Shown: piece by piece, positions 9,336-18,757 of the stretch
How the letters are laid out: each line of letters begins with the position of its first letter
Numbering within the stretch: position 1 is the first letter of the stretch
Source of the DNA: Streptococcus sp. HMSC072G04
Lineage (GTDB): Bacteria > Bacillota > Bacilli > Lactobacillales > Streptococcaceae
Assembly (NCBI RefSeq): GCF_001813295.1
Contig: NZ_KV812011.1
Coordinates: 1 to 64,000 of the forward strand
Direction of reading: 5' to 3'
DNA length: 64,000 nt
Notes under the pieces: generated by a model
What the model saw: the letters and a program-made list of their open reading frames with translations, nothing else
Databases searched by the model: none
What the model was told of the DNA's origin: nothing
Program-made: the position numbers and the translations under genes

Positions 9336-10700
9336 ATGTTTCGTAAGATCTTAATCGCCAATCGTGGTGAGATTGCAGTGCGCATTATTCGTGCGGCTCG
9401 TGAACTTGGCATCGAGACGGTTGCGGTGTATTCTACTGCTGATAAAGAAGCCTTGCATACCTTACTAGCGGATGAGGCAGTCTGTATTGGACCTGCTAAA
9501 TCAACAGAATCTTATTTGAATATGAGTGCTGTCTTATCCGCAGCTGTTTTAACAGGTGCAGAAGCTATTCACCCTGGTTTTGGATTTTTAAGTGAAAACT
9601 CAAAATTTGCGACCATGTGTGAGGAAGTGGGCATTAAGTTTATTGGTCCTTCTGCTAAAGTCATGGATTTGATGGGGGATAAGATTAATGCTCGTAAACA
9701 GATGATCAAAGCAGGAGTGCCTGTTATTCCTGGATCAGATGGTGAAGTGTATACTGCTGAAGAAGCCCTCGAGATTGCAGAGCGTATTGGTTACCCTGTG
9801 ATGTTGAAAGCATCTGCAGGAGGTGGTGGTAAAGGAATTCGGAAGGTTGAAAAACCAGAAGATTTGGTTGCTGCTTTTGAATCTGCTTCCTCAGAAGCTC
9901 AAGCTGCTTTTGGGAATGGTGCCATGTATATGGAGCGGGTGATTTATCCGGCACGCCACATTGAAGTACAGATTTTAGCTGATCAGCATGGACATGTCAT
10001 TCACTTAGGTGAACGCGATTGCTCTCTTCAACGGAACAATCAAAAAGTTCTAGAAGAATCCCCTTCGATTGCTATTGGAAAAACTCTTCGTGATCGGATT
10101 GGTTCTGCAGCTGTTCGTGCAGCTGAATCAGTTGGGTACGAGAATGCTGGAACGATTGAATTCTTGTATGATGAAGGCAAGGGTGAGTTCTACTTTATGG
10201 AAATGAATACCCGTGTGCAAGTAGAGCATCCTGTCACGGAATTTGTAACGGGAGTGGATATTGTTAAGGAACAGATTAAAATCGCAGCTGGCCAAGAATT
10301 ATCCGTTACTCAAGAGGATATTGTCATTAAAGGCCATGCGATTGAATGCCGGATCAATGCGGAAAATCCTTCCTTTAACTTTGCACCAAGCCCAGGTAAG
10401 ATCACTAATCTCTATCTTCCAAGTGGTGGGGTTGGCTTGCGTGTGGATTCTGCTGTGTATCCTGGTTATACGATTCCACCATACTATGATAGTATGATTG
10501 CCAAGATCATTGTCCATGGGGAAAATCGCTTTGATGCACTGATGAAAATGCAGCGTGCTCTTTATGAGTTGGAAATCGATGGTGTCACAACCAATAGCAG
10601 TTTCCAGTTGGATTTGATTTCAGATTCACATGTGATCGCTGGTGATTATGACACTGCATTTTTGATGGAACAATTCCTTCCAAATTATAATAAGGAATGA
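9336..10700 (+). CDS. accC: Biotin carboxylase subunit of acetyl-CoA carboxylase
   Basis: ATP-dependent carboxylation of biotin on AccB. The 454-residue ATP-grasp enzyme has the N-terminal IANRGEIAVR, the glycine-rich lid SAGGGGKGIR near residue 160, EMNTRVQVEH near residue 288 and a C-terminal biotin-carboxylase domain. The ATG at 9336 (AGAAAGG upstream) gives the canonical MFRKILIANRGE start; the upstream in-frame extension would lie inside fabZ. A 103-nt gap with hairpins separates it from accD. Confidence 0.96.
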   Translation: MFRKILIANRGEIAVRIIRAARELGIETVAVYSTADKEALHTLLADEAVCIGPAKSTESYLNMSAVLSAAVLTGAEAIHPGFGFLSENSKFATMCEEVGIKFIGPSAKVMDLMGDKINARKQMIKAGVPVIPGSDGEVYTAEEALEIAERIGYPVMLKASAGGGGKGIRKVEKPEDLVAAFESASSEAQAAFGNGAMYMERVIYPARHIEVQILADQHGHVIHLGERDCSLQRNNQKVLEESPSIAIGKTLRDRIGSAAVRAAESVGYENAGTIEFLYDEGKGEFYFMEMNTRVQVEHPVTEFVTGVDIVKEQIKIAAGQELSVTQEDIVIKGHAIECRINAENPSFNFAPSPGKITNLYLPSGGVGLRVDSAVYPGYTIPPYYDSMIAKIIVHGENRFDALMKMQRALYELEIDGVTTNSSFQLDLISDSHVIAGDYDTAFLMEQFLPNYNKE

Positions 10701-10703
10701 TGA

Positions 10704-10786
10704 AAAAGCCTGGACTTGTGAGGGAAGTATGAACATCATCTTCACAGTTTCAGGCTTTTATAGTAATGCTGCAGATACTGTAGCAT
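10704..10786 (+). other. Two hairpins in the accC-accD gap
   Basis: AAAAGCCTG (10704-10712) pairs with CAGGCTTTT (10751-10759), with an inner TGTGA / TCACA helix. A second hairpin, ATGCTGCAG-ATA-CTGTAGCAT (10766-10786), has one G-T pair. The first ends in a short T run, so it could attenuate or be a processing site inside an otherwise tightly packed operon. Function is unknown. Confidence 0.5.
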
Positions 10787-10803
10787 ATTATAAGGAGTAA
10801 GTA

Positions 10804-11670
10804 ATGGCATTATTTTCTAAAAAAGATAAATATATTCGGATCAATCCGAATAGGTCAGCCTGGAAGGAGCCTCAGCCAAAACCTGAAGTTCCTGATGAAC
10901 TATTTTCACAATGCCCAGGTTGTAAACATACCATTTACCAAAAGGATTTAGGTAGTGAACGTGTCTGCCCGAATTGTGGCTATACCTTCCGTATTTCTGC
11001 TAAAGAACGCTTGGCGCTGACAGTGGATCCAGCTAGCTTTGAAGAAATGTTTACAGGAATCGAAACAACAGATCCTTTGAATTTCCCAAATTATAAGAAG
11101 AAACTAGCAGCAGTGCGGGAAATGACAGGACTGGATGAAGCTGTCCTAACTGGAACTGCCTTGATTAAAGGGCAAAAAGTTGCGCTTGGGATCATGGATT
11201 CCAACTTTATCATGGCTTCAATGGGTTCTGTGGTAGGCGAAAAAATTACTCGTTTATTTGAATTTGCGACAAAAGAAAAATTGCCAGTTGTTATCTTTAC
11301 CGCTTCCGGTGGCGCTCGGATGCAAGAAGGAATCGTGAGTTTGATGCAAATGGCAAAAATTTCTGCAGCTGTTCAACGCCATTCCAAAGAAAAATTATTC
11401 TATTTGACGGTATTGACAGATCCGACAACTGGTGGGGTGACAGCCTCATTTGCTATGGAAGGTGATATTATCATGGCAGAGAGTCAGGCCTTGGTTGGTT
11501 TTGCCGGTCGGCGCGTGATCGAATCAACTGTGCGTGAAAAATTGCCAGATGATTTCCAAAAAGCAGAATTTCTACAAGAACATGGATTTGTAGACTTGAT
11601 CGTGGAGAGAAGCCAAATCCGAGCAACAGTTGGACAATTATTGGCCCTTCATGGAGGTAAACATGAGTAA
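10804..11670 (+). CDS. accD: Acetyl-CoA carboxylase carboxyltransferase subunit beta
   Basis: With AccA transfers the carboxyl from biotin to acetyl-CoA, giving malonyl-CoA. The 288-residue protein has the four-cysteine zinc ribbon (C37, C40, C55, C58) and a crotonase-fold core with [11 protein letters not shown] and [12 protein letters not shown]. Its last 8 nt overlap accA, so the two subunits are translationally coupled. Confidence 0.97.
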   Translation: MALFSKKDKYIRINPNRSAWKEPQPKPEVPDELFSQCPGCKHTIYQKDLGSERVCPNCGYTFRISAKERLALTVDPASFEEMFTGIETTDPLNFPNYKKKLAAVREMTGLDEAVLTGTALIKGQKVALGIMDSNFIMASMGSVVGEKITRLFEFATKEKLPVVIFTASGGARMQEGIVSLMQMAKISAAVQRHSKEKLFYLTVLTDPTTGGVTASFAMEGDIIMAESQALVGFAGRRVIESTVREKLPDDFQKAEFLQEHGFVDLIVERSQIRATVGQLLALHGGKHE

Positions 11671-12433
11671 AATAACACAGATTATTAAAGAGGCACGTGA
11701 CCAAGGAAGATTGACTGCGCTTGATTTTGCTCAAGGAATCTTTGATGATTTTATCGAATTACATGGAGATCGAAACTTCCGTGATGATGGTGCGGTGATT
11801 GGTGGGATTGGACGCATAGGCGATCAAACGGTTACAGTCGTTGGAATCCAAAAAGGAAAAAATCTTCAGGATAATCTAAAACGTAATTTTGGACAACCAC
11901 ATCCAGAAGGCTATCGAAAAGCTTTGCGCCTCATGAAGCAAGCGGAGAAATTTGGTCGTCCAGTTGTGACCTTTATCAATACAGCGGGTGCTTATCCTGG
12001 TGTTGGTGCTGAAGAACGAGGACAAGGTGAAGCCATTGCCCGTAACCTCATGGAAATGAGTGATTTAAAAGTTCCGATTATCGCGATTATCATCGGAGAA
12101 GGTGGCTCTGGTGGTGCCTTGGCTCTTGCTGTGGCAGATAAGGTCTGGATGCTTGAGAACTCCATCTATGCGGTCTTGAGTCCAGAAGGTTTTGCCTCTA
12201 TTCTTTGGAAAGATGGAAGTCGTGCCATGGAAGCAGCAGAGTTGATGAAGATTACTTCTCACGAATTGTTAAATATGGAAATTGTCGATAAGGTGATTCC
12301 CGAGCATGGATTTTCAAATGGAGAACTACTGGCTCAAGTGAAGAAGGAATTACAGGAAGAGTTAAAGGTTTTACAAGCTTTACCTCTCGAAGAGCTTCTG
12401 GAGCAACGCTACCAACGTTTTCGTAAATATTAA
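11663..12433 (+). CDS. accA: Acetyl-CoA carboxylase carboxyltransferase subunit alpha
   Basis: Partner of AccD in the carboxyltransferase. The 256-residue protein shows the family signatures [27 protein letters not shown] and [14 protein letters not shown], the last two lining the active site. The ATG at 11663 has GGAGG 6 nt upstream and overlaps accD by 8 nt; an earlier in-frame start would add a non-family extension. It is the last gene of the fatty-acid cluster. Confidence 0.97.
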   Translation: MSKITQIIKEARDQGRLTALDFAQGIFDDFIELHGDRNFRDDGAVIGGIGRIGDQTVTVVGIQKGKNLQDNLKRNFGQPHPEGYRKALRLMKQAEKFGRPVVTFINTAGAYPGVGAEERGQGEAIARNLMEMSDLKVPIIAIIIGEGGSGGALALAVADKVWMLENSIYAVLSPEGFASILWKDGSRAMEAAELMKITSHELLNMEIVDKVIPEHGFSNGELLAQVKKELQEELKVLQALPLEELLEQRYQRFRKY

Positions 12434-12470
12434 AAAACTGAGCTTGCAATTTGCAAGACTCAGTTTTTTT
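12433..12470. terminator. Bidirectional terminator between accA and serS
   Basis: A long stem AAAAACTGAGCTTGCAA / TTGCAAG-A-CTCAGTTTTT has A and T runs on both sides and serves convergent accA (+) and serS (-). Confidence 0.9.
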
Positions 12471-12475
12471 AAACT

Positions 12476-13753
12476 TTATTTTGGTGCGATGACTTCTGCG
12501 CCACCCATGTATGGGCGAAGGACTTCTGGAATGGTCACAGAACCGTCTTCGTTTTGGTAGTTTTCAAGAATAGCAGCGACGGTACGTCCAACAGCCAATC
12601 CAGAACCGTTCAAAGTGTGAAGGAGTTTTACCTTGCCATCTGCTTCATCACGGTAGCGGATTTGCGCACGGCGAGCTTGGAAATCTTCTGTATTGGAACA
12701 GCTTGAGATTTCACGGTAGGTATTTTGCGCTGGAATCCATACTTCCAAGTCATAAGTCTTGGCAGCTGAGAAGCCCATGTCTCCTGTTGAGAGAGCTACT
12801 ACACGGTATGGAAGGTTCAGTTTTTGAAGGATATTTTCAGCATTGACAACCATTTTTTCCAATTCATCATATGATTCTTCTGGTTTAGCAAATTTCACCA
12901 TTTCAACCTTATGGAATTGGTGCAAACGGATCAATCCACGAGTATCACGACCAGCTGAACCAGCTTCTGAACGGAAAGATGGACTCATAGCGGTGAAGTA
13001 GATTGGAAGATCTTTCCCATCAAGAATTTCATCGCGGTAGTAGTTTGTCAAAGGAACTTCGGCTGTTGGAATGAGGACATAATTGGTATCGCTAAGTTCA
13101 AAAGTATCTTCCTTGAATTTTGGATACTGACCAGTACCAAACATAGAATCATGGTTGACCATGTAAGGAGGGATGACTTCAGTGTAGCCTTCTTTGCCAT
13201 GTTCGTCCAACATAAAGTTGTAGATAGCGCGTTCTAAGCGAGCTCCAAGTCCTTTGTAGAAGAGGAAACGAGCACCAGTGACTTTAGCTCCGCGTTCCCA
13301 GTCAAGGATATCAAGGTCTTCACCTAAATCCCAGTGAGCTTTTGGTTCAAAGCCAAATTCGCGCGGTGTTCCCCAACGGCGAACCTCAACGTTGTCATCC
13401 TCATCCGCTCCAACAGGGACACTATCAGCAGGGATGTTTGGAAGGGTAGTAGTGAATTCAGTTAATTTTGCATCGATTTCAGCTAATTCTGTATCCAATG
13501 CTTTGACCTCTGCAGAGAGGGTTTGCATGGCAGCAATCTTATCATCTGCATTTTCCTTGTTGCGTTTAGCTTGTGCGATTTCAGCAGATACAGTGTTACG
13601 CTCTGCTTTGAGATTTTCTACTTTGACTAAGATATCTCGACGTTTAGCATCGATTTCTTTCATTTCATTCAAAATAGCTGCATCTACGCCACGTGTTGCC
13701 AATTTTTTAGCAACCGCATCAAAGTCTGTACGAATCCGTTTAATATCTAACAT
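12476..13753 (-). CDS. serS: Seryl-tRNA synthetase
   Basis: Charges tRNA-Ser (and tRNA-Sec where present) with serine. The 425-residue class II synthetase has an N-terminal tRNA-binding coiled coil (about residues 30-105) and a catalytic core with motif 2 ([21 protein letters not shown]) and motif 3 ([16 protein letters not shown]). The start at 13753 gives [11 protein letters not shown] after GGAGAAGCT; the longer frame would read through the T-box terminator. Expression is controlled by the T-box leader just upstream. Confidence 0.97.
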   Translation of the reverse strand: MLDIKRIRTDFDAVAKKLATRGVDAAILNEMKEIDAKRRDILVKVENLKAERNTVSAEIAQAKRNKENADDKIAAMQTLSAEVKALDTELAEIDAKLTEFTTTLPNIPADSVPVGADEDDNVEVRRWGTPREFGFEPKAHWDLGEDLDILDWERGAKVTGARFLFYKGLGARLERAIYNFMLDEHGKEGYTEVIPPYMVNHDSMFGTGQYPKFKEDTFELSDTNYVLIPTAEVPLTNYYRDEILDGKDLPIYFTAMSPSFRSEAGSAGRDTRGLIRLHQFHKVEMVKFAKPEESYDELEKMVVNAENILQKLNLPYRVVALSTGDMGFSAAKTYDLEVWIPAQNTYREISSCSNTEDFQARRAQIRYRDEADGKVKLLHTLNGSGLAVGRTVAAILENYQNEDGSVTIPEVLRPYMGGAEVIAPK

Positions 13754-13762
13754 AGCTTCTCC

Positions 13763-13952
13763 TTTAACAAAAAACACACCTGTTAGAGTGTTGGAGTGGC
13801 AGAGCCACGGTTCCATCCAACTTCACAGGTGTGCACTTGATTCGATATTGTATTTTAAAGAAACGGTAGAATTTCAATTAAGATTTCTATCTGCTCGCAG
13901 CAACCGCAGACTTTCTGAAAGAACCTCTTAACTTACTTATCCGTTTGCGTCT
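13763..13952 (-). promoter_or_regulatory. T-box riboswitch leader of serS
   Basis: On the minus strand the T-box core TGGATGGAACCGTGG (13805-13819) lies in a terminator hairpin with outer arms ACACCTGT / ACAGGTGT, a middle helix GTTGGA / TCCAAC and T6. Upstream of it are about 110 nt of stem I-like hairpins. Uncharged tRNA-Ser would stabilise the antiterminator. I did not resolve the serine specifier codon. Confidence 0.88.
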
Positions 13953-13981
13953 ATTATACAAGAAAAGATCCTATTTTGCAA
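13953..13981 (-). promoter_or_regulatory. serS promoter overlapping the manO 3' end
   Basis: TTGCAA (13976-13981), a 17-nt spacer and TATAAT (13953-13958) on the minus strand. The -35 lies within the last codons of the upstream manO gene. Confidence 0.8.
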
Positions 13982-14339
13982 ATAGATTTTTAATTTTAGC
14001 CGTGATGATTTGGATCAACGTAGGAAGTTTGACAATTTTATCATTTCCTAGATGTTCCCGAGCAATCTTTAAAATTTTTCCAGAGTCTTTTGAAGCAAAG
14101 AGAAATTTTGATTCTCTGGTATAGATTTCAAAATGGCGGCTAATTTTACGTCCGGATACATTGGCTCCGATTTGATCGATTTCTTGCCAGGGAATTTGGA
14201 TGTAGTCTTCAACATTAGCATCCGCATAAAATTCAAAAGCGGCATTCCCGACTAGGATTTTTCCAACCTTTCCCCCCACTCCAAGGTAAGAAACCCCTGT
14301 AGTATGGAATTCAACGGTTTTATTCAATGATTGAGCCAT
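13971..14339 (-). CDS. manO: DUF956 protein ManO
   Basis: A 122-residue cytoplasmic protein of the DUF956 family that routinely follows manLMN in streptococci and lactococci; its role in mannose-PTS regulation is not settled. It contains FEIYTRESKFLFASKDSGKILKI-type beta-rich sequence and no membrane segment. It has its own GGAGGATCTC ribosome site and a -10 (TATAAT, minus strand, 14368-14373) after the manN terminator, so it may be partly independent of the operon. Confidence 0.85.
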   Translation of the reverse strand: MAQSLNKTVEFHTTGVSYLGVGGKVGKILVGNAAFEFYADANVEDYIQIPWQEIDQIGANVSGRKISRHFEIYTRESKFLFASKDSGKILKIAREHLGNDKIVKLPTLIQIITAKIKNLFAK

Positions 14340-14375
14340 GAGATCCTCCTGTATTGCTATTCATTCCATTATATC

Positions 14376-14408
14376 ATAATAAAAAGAAGGTCGAAACCTT
14401 CTTTTTTG
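14376..14408 (-). terminator. Terminator between manN and manO
   Basis: GAAGGT-TTCG-ACCTTC stem with A and T runs on each side; on the minus strand it ends in TTTTTATT. It probably limits read-through from manLMN into manO. Confidence 0.8.
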
Positions 14409-14419
14409 TTGATCTTTGC

Positions 14420-15331
14420 TTACATCAAGCCAGCAACGTGTGCCAAGACACCGATTACAAAGAGGGCGATGATGATAGTGATTGGAGATACTTTCTTCTT
14501 AAGCAACCACATACAAGCGAAAGTAAGAAGCAATCCCATCAAACCAGGAATCAATGAATCCAAGTTTTGTTGGAAAGTTGTAACTTTTTCAGGTGTTTGA
14601 GATAGACCTGAACCAACTTGAGCGAAGGCTTCTTGGATACCCTTGTATCCTTCAGGAAGTTTATCCCAGTGGATATAAGCTTTGTCGTCTAATTTGACAG
14701 AAGAAACATTGAAGACGAATTTAATAGATACCCAACGTTCTACCAAGACAGCGAGGATGAACATCCCAAGGATAGAAGCCCCTTTAGTGATGTCTTGCAA
14801 GATCCCACCAGACATATCTTTGGTAATTTCAGAACCTGCTTTGTAGCCAAGTTCTTGCGTGTACCACAAGAAGGCCATACGAATCGCATTCCATGCGATA
14901 AAGAAGATGAGTGGGCCAAGGATGTTACCAGACGCAGCAAGTGATGCACCAAGAGCCCCAAGAATTGGACGTACTGTAAACCAGAAGACTGGATCTCCGA
15001 TACCCGCCAAAGGACCCATCATACCAATTTTAACCCCTTGGATAGCAGCATCGTCAATAGCAGCACCGTTTGCTCTTTCTTCTTCAAGAGCAAGCGTTAC
15101 CCCGATGATAGGAGCGGCAACGTATGGGTGAGTGTTAAAGAATTCCATGTGACGCTCAAGAGCAGCCGCTTGGTCTTCTTTCTTTGTGTAGAGTTTTTTG
15201 ATAGCTGGGATCAATGAGTATGCCCAACCCAAGTTTTGCATCCGTTCATAGTTCCAAGAACCTTGCAAGAAGGTTGAACGCCACCAAACTTTTTGACGAT
15301 CTGATTTAGATAATTGTAATTTTTCAGTCAT
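14420..15331 (-). CDS. manN: Mannose-family PTS membrane subunit IID
   Basis: IID subunit of the mannose/glucose phosphotransferase permease, forming the membrane pore complex with IIC. The 303-residue protein has the family pattern: N-terminal WRSTFLQGSWNYERMQNLG, the GMMGPLAGIGDPVFWFTVRP loop and a hydrophobic C terminus (GLLLTFACMWLLKKKVSPITIIIALFVIGVLAHVAG). It is 18 nt downstream of manM in the same transcript. Confidence 0.95.
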   Translation of the reverse strand: MTEKLQLSKSDRQKVWWRSTFLQGSWNYERMQNLGWAYSLIPAIKKLYTKKEDQAAALERHMEFFNTHPYVAAPIIGVTLALEEERANGAAIDDAAIQGVKIGMMGPLAGIGDPVFWFTVRPILGALGASLAASGNILGPLIFFIAWNAIRMAFLWYTQELGYKAGSEITKDMSGGILQDITKGASILGMFILAVLVERWVSIKFVFNVSSVKLDDKAYIHWDKLPEGYKGIQEAFAQVGSGLSQTPEKVTTFQQNLDSLIPGLMGLLLTFACMWLLKKKVSPITIIIALFVIGVLAHVAGLM

Positions 15332-15349
15332 GATAGTGTCACACCTTTC

Positions 15350-16153
15350 TTAATAGTCTTCGAGAATGTCGCCAATTGGATCGTTAGAAGTAGCGGCACC
15401 GCCACCTCCATTGCCACCTTTCTTAGAAAGAGTAAGGTAGATCAAGGCAAGGGCAACACCAATTGCTCCAAGAGCGATCAAAGTTAATTGGCTAACGGCT
15501 GCAAGAGCAAAACCGATGGCAAAGAATGGCCATACTTCACGGCTCGCCATCATGTTGATAACCATGGCATAACCAACGGCTACAACCATACCACCACCGA
15601 TTTGCATTCCATCAGAGAGCCATTTTGGCATTTGTTCAAGAGCAGTTTTGACAGTTTCAGCAGGAATCATCAACAAGAGGGCTGCAGGAATGGCGATACG
15701 AAGACCTTGAAGAAGAAGGGCCACAAAGTGAGCGCGTTCTACACCTTTGATATCCCCTTTTCTAGCAGCAGCGTCGGCAGTGTGAACCAAACCAACGGAA
15801 AGGGTACGGACGATCATGGTCAAGAAAAGACCAGCAACTGCAAGTGGAATAGCGACACCTTGAGCGACAGCGATTCCTTTTGTACTGAAGTCTCCCCCAA
15901 GTACCATGATGATGGCAGCAGCGACAGATGCAAGGGCAGCATCGGGTGCAACTGCGGCACCAATGTTTGCCCAGCCAAGTGCAATAAATTGAAGTGAACC
16001 ACCAAGCATAATGCCAGCAGTCAAGTTACCTGTTACCAAACCGATTAAGGTACAAGCAACAAGGGGTTGGTGGAATTGGAATTGGTCAAGGATACCTTCA
16101 AGACCTGCTAAGAAGGCAACAACGACCACTAATACCATAGAAATAATAGACAT
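15350..16153 (-). CDS. manM: Mannose-family PTS membrane subunit IIC
   Basis: IIC subunit of the same permease. The 267-residue, highly hydrophobic protein shows the family features FLAGLEGILDQFQFHQPLVACTLIGLVTG and GGSLQFIALGWANIGAAVAPDAALAS, with about seven membrane segments and a short Gly-rich hydrophilic tail. It lies between manL and manN. In related lactic bacteria the IIC/IID pair is also the receptor of class IIa bacteriocins. Confidence 0.95.
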   Translation of the reverse strand: MSIISMVLVVVVAFLAGLEGILDQFQFHQPLVACTLIGLVTGNLTAGIMLGGSLQFIALGWANIGAAVAPDAALASVAAAIIMVLGGDFSTKGIAVAQGVAIPLAVAGLFLTMIVRTLSVGLVHTADAAARKGDIKGVERAHFVALLLQGLRIAIPAALLLMIPAETVKTALEQMPKWLSDGMQIGGGMVVAVGYAMVINMMASREVWPFFAIGFALAAVSQLTLIALGAIGVALALIYLTLSKKGGNGGGGAATSNDPIGDILEDY

Positions 16154-16180
16154 GTTTAAAATCCTTTCGTAAGTAATCGA

Positions 16181-17170
16181 TTATTGAACGTTAGCTTTGT
16201 TAATTAAGTCAAACAAATCTTTCTTAGAGTCATTTGGCACTTTACGGACGTCAAATTCAACTCCAAGATCACGCATTTTTTCAAATGTAGCCACGTCATC
16301 TTTATCCATTGACAACACATTGTTCACCATGGTTTTACCAGTTGAGTGGGCCATTGAACCAACGTTCAAGGTTTTAATCGGAACACCACCTTCGATGGCG
16401 CGAAGAGCATCTTGAGGTGTTTCAAATAAGATCAAAGCATGGGTATTTCCAAAACGTGGATCTTTTGCAACGTCGATCAATTTTTGAATTGGGACAACGT
16501 TTGCTTTCACACCATTTGGTGCCGCTTGTTTGATCAATTCCTTACGGAGTTCATCTTTGGCAACAGAATCTGAAGCAACAATGATCCGATCGGCTTTTGA
16601 ATCAGGTGTCCAAGCAGTTGCGACTTGTCCATGAAGAAGACGTGTATCTAAGCGGGCAAGGTTAATCTTGAGTTTTCCATCTCCGATAACCGTTCCTTCT
16701 GGAATAGCAGCTTGGGCTACAGGAGCAGCAGCGGCTGTACTAGCTTCTTCAACAGGATTCAATTCTTCTGGAAGGGCTTTGACACCGTCTTTTGCTTCCT
16801 TGATGATGTTTGCAGCGACTTGATCAACGCCGGCATTTGCATCCATCAAACGTTCTGTATAAGCTTGAATCAACATCGGAAGGTTCAATCCTGTGATGAT
16901 CGCAAATTTACGATCTGGATTTTCTCCCATGACGCGACTTGCTTGGTTAAATGGAGAACCACTCCAAAGGTCAGCCAAAACCAAGACTTCATCTTCTGCA
17001 TCAAATGCGGCAACAGCTGCATTAAATTTAGCATAGAGATCATCCGGGCCTTCACTTGGCATGAACGTAACCACTTGAACTTTCTCTTGATCCCCAAAGA
17101 TCATCGAGCCGGATTGGTGGATTCCAGCTGCAAATTCACCGTGGCTAGCAATAATGATACCAATACTCAT
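16181..17170 (-). CDS. manL: Mannose-family PTS cytoplasmic subunit IIAB
   Basis: Receives phosphate from HPr on IIA H10 (ASHGEFA) and passes it to IIB H180 ([11 protein letters not shown]), which phosphorylates incoming sugar. The 329-residue protein has IIA about residues 1-130, an Ala/Pro linker near 140-155, and IIB 165-329. Two in-frame ATGs exist; the one at 17170 was chosen because AAGGAGG is 10 nt away, whereas it touches the 17179 ATG. ManL also has a regulatory role in catabolite repression in oral streptococci. Confidence 0.95.
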   Translation of the reverse strand: MSIGIIIASHGEFAAGIHQSGSMIFGDQEKVQVVTFMPSEGPDDLYAKFNAAVAAFDAEDEVLVLADLWSGSPFNQASRVMGENPDRKFAIITGLNLPMLIQAYTERLMDANAGVDQVAANIIKEAKDGVKALPEELNPVEEASTAAAAPVAQAAIPEGTVIGDGKLKINLARLDTRLLHGQVATAWTPDSKADRIIVASDSVAKDELRKELIKQAAPNGVKANVVPIQKLIDVAKDPRFGNTHALILFETPQDALRAIEGGVPIKTLNVGSMAHSTGKTMVNNVLSMDKDDVATFEKMRDLGVEFDVRKVPNDSKKDLFDLINKANVQ

Positions 17171-17233
17171 TATTGACATTCCTCCTTATAAAATTTGTTT
17201 GACTTTCAGTTTAAGAAAACTTTAAGCTACTTT

Positions 17234-17262
17234 ATTATAAATCGTTTTCACATTTAAGTCAA
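17234..17262 (-). promoter_or_regulatory. manLMN promoter with cre-like site
   Basis: On the minus strand TTGACT (17257-17262), a 17-nt spacer and TATAAT (17234-17239) make a near-consensus promoter. TGAAAACGATTTAT (17237-17250) in the spacer resembles a CcpA cre site in its left half. Confidence 0.75.
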
Positions 17263-17483
17263 TTTTTCTATCAAAATCTCGATGTAAAAACATTGATTTA
17301 TTATATTAAATTATCGCTAGATAGAAAAAGAATGCTCTTGAATGAATTTTGTTTATTACTTGTTGATGCTTAAAAAATCAATAATAGATATGTTTTATAG
17401 GATTTTGTTCTCAATGAAAAGACTCCGACAATCAAACGATATTCTCGAAAACAAAAATAAATATATAATAAATTGTAAAATAG
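17263..17483. other. AT-rich intergenic stretch without a recognised gene
   Basis: Between the manL promoter and the adh terminator are about 220 very AT-rich bases. I see no reading frame with a ribosome site, no RNA gene and no repeat shared with the rest of the window. A weak GAGTG / CACTC hairpin lies at its right edge. Confidence 0.5.
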
Positions 17484-17500
17484 AGTGATTGAGAGCACTC

Positions 17501-17527
17501 AAAAAAGACTAGCCCAGTTGGGCTAGT
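17501..17527 (-). terminator. Terminator of the alcohol dehydrogenase gene
   Basis: Perfect 9-bp stem ACTAGCCCA / TGGGCTAGT with a 2-nt spacing, followed on the minus strand by CTTTTTTGAG. Confidence 0.9.
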
Positions 17528-17544
17528 CCTGTAGGTTCAGTTAT

Positions 17545-18567
17545 TTAGTTTGTAAAGTCAAGTACCATACGTCCTTGAATGGTTCCAGCTTCCATTTCGT
17601 CAAAGACTTTGACAGCATCTTCCACTGGACGTTTTTGAACGACAGGAACGACCAAGCCTTCTGCCCCAAATTGGAAAGCTTCTTCCAAGTCTTTACGAGT
17701 TCCTACAAGAGAACCAATGACTTGGATACCATCTAATACAGTTTTCACAATGCTGAGGTCCATCATTTCAGAAGGAAGACCAACTGCGACCACGCGGCCA
17801 CCTGCACGAACAGAATCTACTGCTTGGTTGAAAGCTACTTTAGAAACAGCTGTTACGACAGTGGAGTGAGCTCCACCGTTTGTTTTTTCTTTGATCAATC
17901 CTGGGACATCTTCGACTTCGCGACCGTTGATGACAAAATCTGCACCAACTTCTTTTGCCAATTCTAGTTTATCATTGTTGATATCGACAGCGATGACATG
18001 TGCGTTGAAGACTTTCTTAGCATATTGAACACCCAAGTTTCCTAGTCCACCAGCTCCATAGATAACGATCCATTGTCCTGGTTCAGCTTTGGCTTCTTTG
18101 ATGGCTTTGTATGTTGTAACACCTGCACACGTAATAGAAGAAGCTTGAGCTGGATCTAATCCTTCCGGTACTTTCACTGCGTAATCTGCAGTAACGATAC
18201 ATTGTTCAGCCATTCCTCCATCAACAGAGTATCCTGCATTTTTAACAGTCCGACAAAGAGTCTCGCGACCAGTTGTACAGTATTCACAAGTTCCACATCC
18301 TTCGAAGAACCACGCAACACTGACACGGTCACCAACTTTAAGGCTCTTAACATCTGGAGCAACTTCTTTAACAATACCGATTCCTTCGTGTCCAAGAACA
18401 CGGCCTGGAACTTTACCGAAGTCTCCATGTGCGACGTGCAAGTCAGTGTGGCAGACACCACAGTATTCGATTTGAACAAGAGCTTCCCCTGTTTCAAGTG
18501 GTCGCATGTCTTTGTTTGCAACGATTTCAACACCAGTACCTTCTGGATTAACAACAACAGCTTTCAT
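17545..18567 (-). CDS. adhP: Zinc-dependent alcohol dehydrogenase, AdhP type
   Basis: NAD-dependent interconversion of primary alcohols and aldehydes; in fermenting streptococci it reduces acetaldehyde to ethanol. The 340-residue medium-chain dehydrogenase has the catalytic zinc site (C39 in CGVCHTD, GHEGIG about residues 60-65), four structural-zinc cysteines in [15 protein letters not shown], and the Rossmann loop [10 protein letters not shown] near residue 170. Monocistronic, with a ribosome site AAGGAGG upstream. A cre site beyond its promoter suggests catabolite control. Confidence 0.93.
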   Translation of the reverse strand: MKAVVVNPEGTGVEIVANKDMRPLETGEALVQIEYCGVCHTDLHVAHGDFGKVPGRVLGHEGIGIVKEVAPDVKSLKVGDRVSVAWFFEGCGTCEYCTTGRETLCRTVKNAGYSVDGGMAEQCIVTADYAVKVPEGLDPAQASSITCAGVTTYKAIKEAKAEPGQWIVIYGAGGLGNLGVQYAKKVFNAHVIAVDINNDKLELAKEVGADFVINGREVEDVPGLIKEKTNGGAHSTVVTAVSKVAFNQAVDSVRAGGRVVAVGLPSEMMDLSIVKTVLDGIQVIGSLVGTRKDLEEAFQFGAEGLVVPVVQKRPVEDAVKVFDEMEAGTIQGRMVLDFTN

Positions 18568-18608
18568 TTTGTTCCTCCTTAAGTGAACGAGAAGCGATTT
18601 AGCATTTT

Positions 18609-18665
18609 TGAAAGCGCTTCTTTAATAACTATGTTAATAATATCACAAACTTATCTATTAAACAA
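18609..18665 (-). promoter_or_regulatory. adhP promoter and cre site
   Basis: On the minus strand TTGTTT (18660-18665), a 17-nt spacer and TATTAT (18637-18642). Downstream of the start of transcription lies TGAAAGCGCTTCTT (plus-strand reading, 18609-18622), a good match to the CcpA cre consensus; that position usually gives repression by road-block. Confidence 0.7.
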
Positions 18666-18720
18666 TAAAAAAAATGGAAAAAAAGAGGGGGATTGATTAA
18701 CCGATTAAGGATTTAGGGGA

Positions 18721-18750
18721 CAAAAAGACATGAGGGGATAGCTCATGTCT
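18721..18750 (-). terminator. Terminator of the HAD phosphatase gene
   Basis: Perfect 9-bp arms AGACATGAG / CTCATGTCT, then TTTTTG on the minus strand. Confidence 0.85.
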
Positions 18751-18757
18751 GTTCCTA

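Noticed and set aside
13392-13931. A 179-codon plus-strand frame opposite serS and its leader
   Set aside because: Runs antisense through the serS coiled coil and the T-box; no promoter and no family resemblance.
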